Shown here piece after piece: positions 62,333-64,000 of a stretch of DNA of 64,000 nt. Under the pieces are notes generated by a model. That model was not told the DNA's origin. It worked only from the letters and a program-made list of their open reading frames with translations, and searched no databases. The position numbers were made by a program, and so were the translations under genes. Numbering within the stretch: position 1 is the stretch's first letter; every line of letters begins with the position of its first letter. The stretch comes from [Mycobacterium] zoologicum (GTDB lineage Bacteria; Actinomycetota; Actinomycetes; Mycobacteriales; Mycobacteriaceae): NCBI RefSeq assembly GCF_020172665.1, contig NZ_CP083985.1:3240040-3304039 (forward strand), given 5' to 3'.

Positions 62333-63328
62333 GTGAAGGTCACGGTTCTCGTCGGTGGGGTCGGCGGCGCGAAGTTCCTGCTCGGCGTCCAGAAACTGCT
62401 GGGTCTGGGCCAGTTCGCCGATGAATCCACCGGTGCCGAGCACCGGTTGACCGCGGTGGTCAATGTCGGCGACGACGCCTGGATGCACGGCGTGCGGATC
62501 TGCCCGGATCTGGACACCTGCATGTACACCCTGGGCGGTGGCGTGGACCCCGAGCGCGGCTGGGGCCACCGCGACGAAACCTGGAACGCCATGGCGGAGT
62601 TGAACAGCTACGGCATGCAGCCGGACTGGTTCGGCCTCGGCGACCGCGACCTGGCCACCCACCTGGTACGCACCCAGTCGCTGCGGGCCGGCTACTCGCT
62701 GACCGAGGTCACCGCGGCACTGTGCGACCGCTGGAAACCGGGCGCCACCCTGCTGCCGGTCACCAACGACAGCTGCGAAACCCACGTCGTCATCACCGAT
62801 CCCGACGACGACACCCAGCGCGCCGTCCACTTCCAGGAATGGTGGGTGCGCTACCGCGCCGCGGTGCCCACCCACGGATTCGGTTTCGTGGGCTCCGAGA
62901 AGGCCAGCGCGACACCGGAATCACTCGACGCCATCGCGCAAGCCGATGTGGTGCTGCTGGCGCCGTCGAACCCGGTGGTGAGCATCGGCGCCATCCTGGC
63001 CATCCCCGGTATTCGGGCCGCACTGCGCTCCACGCCCGCGCCGATCGTCGGGTACTCGCCGATCATCGCCGGAAAGCCGTTGCGCGGCATGGCCGATGTC
63101 TGCCTGAGCGTGATCGGTATCGAATCCACCTCGCAGGCCGTGGGCGAATACCACGGCGCGCGAAGCGGGACCGGCATCCTGGACTACTGGCTGGTGCACG
63201 ACGGCGAACACGGGGCCGGCGCCGATGTCCCCGGCGTGACCGTGCACGCCGCGCCGCTGCTGATGACCGATCCGGCGGCGACGGCCGAGATGGTGCGCAC
63301 CGGACTGGATCTCGCGGGCCTCCTATGA
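62333..63328 (+). CDS. fbiA: F420 biosynthesis 2-phospho-L-lactate (phosphoenolpyruvate) transferase
   Basis: CofD/FbiA enzyme of 331 residues that joins Fo to the phospho-lactyl/PEP unit in coenzyme F420 synthesis. [18 protein letters not shown] is the nucleotide-binding start, with [27 protein letters not shown] and [16 protein letters not shown] further on. GTG at 62333 gives exactly the family length. The stop overlaps the fbiB start (ATGA). It matches Rv3261. Confidence 0.96.
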   Translation: MKVTVLVGGVGGAKFLLGVQKLLGLGQFADESTGAEHRLTAVVNVGDDAWMHGVRICPDLDTCMYTLGGGVDPERGWGHRDETWNAMAELNSYGMQPDWFGLGDRDLATHLVRTQSLRAGYSLTEVTAALCDRWKPGATLLPVTNDSCETHVVITDPDDDTQRAVHFQEWWVRYRAAVPTHGFGFVGSEKASATPESLDAIAQADVVLLAPSNPVVSIGAILAIPGIRAALRSTPAPIVGYSPIIAGKPLRGMADVCLSVIGIESTSQAVGEYHGARSGTGILDYWLVHDGEHGAGADVPGVTVHAAPLLMTDPAATAEMVRTGLDLAGLL

Positions 63329-64000
63329 GCGAGCACGGCAGCGCGGCCCGCGTCGAAATCCTGCCGGTAACCGGCCTCGGCGAGTTCCGGCCGGGTGATG
63401 ATCTGGCCGCCGCACTGGCCCAGGCTGCACCGTGGCTGGCCGACGGCGACATCGTGGTGGTCACCAGCAAGGTGGTGTCCAAGTGCGAGGGCCGGATCGT
63501 GCCGGCCCCGCAGGACGCCGAGGCACGGGATGCGTTGCGCCGCCAGCTTGTTGAGGCCGAGGCCGTACGGGTGCTGGCCCGCAAGGGCCGCACCTGGATC
63601 ACCGAGAACCGTCTCGGCCTGGTGCAGGCCGCCGCCGGGGTGGACGGCTCCAACGTGGGCGCCGACGAGCTCGCCCTGCTGCCGGTCGATCCCGATGCCA
63701 GCGCCGCGGCATTGCGCGCCGCGCTCGCCGATCGCCTAGGTGTCGGTGTGGCGGTGGTGATCACCGACACCATGGGCCGCGCCTGGCGCAATGGTCAGGT
63801 CGACGTCGCGATCGGGGCCTCGGGCCTGTCGGTGCTCAACGGCTACGCCGGGTCGGTCGACCGGCACGGCAATGAGCTGGTGGTCACCGAAGTGGCCGTC
63901 GCCGACGAACTCGCCGCGGCCGCCGACCTGGTCAAGGGCAAACTCACCGATGTCCCGGTGGCGGTGGTGCGCGGAATCTCAAGCCCCGACGACGGTTCCA
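63325..64000 (+). CDS. fbiB: Coenzyme F420:gamma-L-glutamyl ligase FbiB (3' end outside window)
   Basis: First 225 or so residues of FbiB, which adds the glutamate tail to F420 and also carries a nitroreductase-like C-terminal domain that is beyond the window. The CofE-like ligase part is seen: [62 protein letters not shown]. The ATG overlaps the fbiA stop, so the two are coupled. The reading frame is open to the last base. Confidence 0.95.
   Translation, partial: MSEHGSAARVEILPVTGLGEFRPGDDLAAALAQAAPWLADGDIVVVTSKVVSKCEGRIVPAPQDAEARDALRRQLVEAEAVRVLARKGRTWITENRLGLVQAAAGVDGSNVGADELALLPVDPDASAAALRAALADRLGVGVAVVITDTMGRAWRNGQVDVAIGASGLSVLNGYAGSVDRHGNELVVTEVAVADELAAAADLVKGKLTDVPVAVVRGISSPDDGS

Overview
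The window is high-GC actinobacterial DNA that reads as a mycobacterial chromosome. It carries PE and PPE genes, lpqB-mtrB-mtrA, whiB2, fbiA-fbiB (coenzyme F420), tgs-type wax ester/diacylglycerol acyltransferases, a desA3-type desaturase and a DUF222/HNH (13E12-type) gene. From memory of the M. tuberculosis map, the backbone follows Rv3224-Rv3262: SDR, SRAP peptidase, aroA, rsgA, desA3 and its reductase, ppk2, tgs3-like, an Rv3235-type gene, secA1, hpf, comF-like, lpqB, mtrB, mtrA, tmk, sahH, tetR, alkB, manA, an Rv3256c-type gene, manB, DUF3499, an Rv3259-type gene, whiB2, fbiA, fbiB. Species was not determined; a non-tuberculous mycobacterium is likely. No rRNA, tRNA, CRISPR array or insertion sequence was seen.

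Layout. 1-4.9 kb: two acyl-CoA dehydrogenases and a TetR regulator facing a CoA-transferase (two subunits) and enol-lactonase operon, a short-acyl/3-oxoadipate catabolic module. 5.0-9.1 kb: SDR, methyltransferase and an OmpR-type two-component system. 9.2-11.9 kb: two tandem PPE genes whose proteins end in a SHOCT-like domain. 11.9-22.2 kb: SRAP peptidase, a DUF222/HNH endonuclease gene with a LexA-like box, a methyltransferase, a luciferase-like oxidoreductase, a PE-PPE-PPE cluster with a secreted PE-PPE hydrolase, and a receptor Ser/Thr kinase. 22.3-34.9 kb: core genes aroA, rsgA, desA3 with its reductase, ppk2, tgs3-like, secA1, hpf and comF-like.

35.0-44.7 kb is an apparent insertion relative to the M. 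tuberculosis order, placed between comF and lpqB. It holds a quinol nitric-oxide reductase, a four-cysteine membrane protein, a slipin and an SDR, followed by a complete DosR locus: devR, devS, an Acg-type nitroreductase and tgs1. The last two share an intergenic region with a good DosR box. The NO/hypoxia sensor, its lipid-storage target gene and an NO-consuming enzyme therefore sit side by side.

44.7-64 kb returns to core order (lpqB-mtrBA-tmk-sahH, tetR-alkB, manA/manB, whiB2, fbiAB). Two departures stand out. The alkane hydroxylase gene has lost its usual rubredoxin neighbours. Also, a stand-alone Csb1/Cas7 (type I-G/I-U CRISPR RAMP) homologue is translationally coupled to a cation-efflux gene in the manA-manB operon, with no other cas gene or repeat array in view. 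A possible Imm52-like immunity-gene remnant lies convergent to it.
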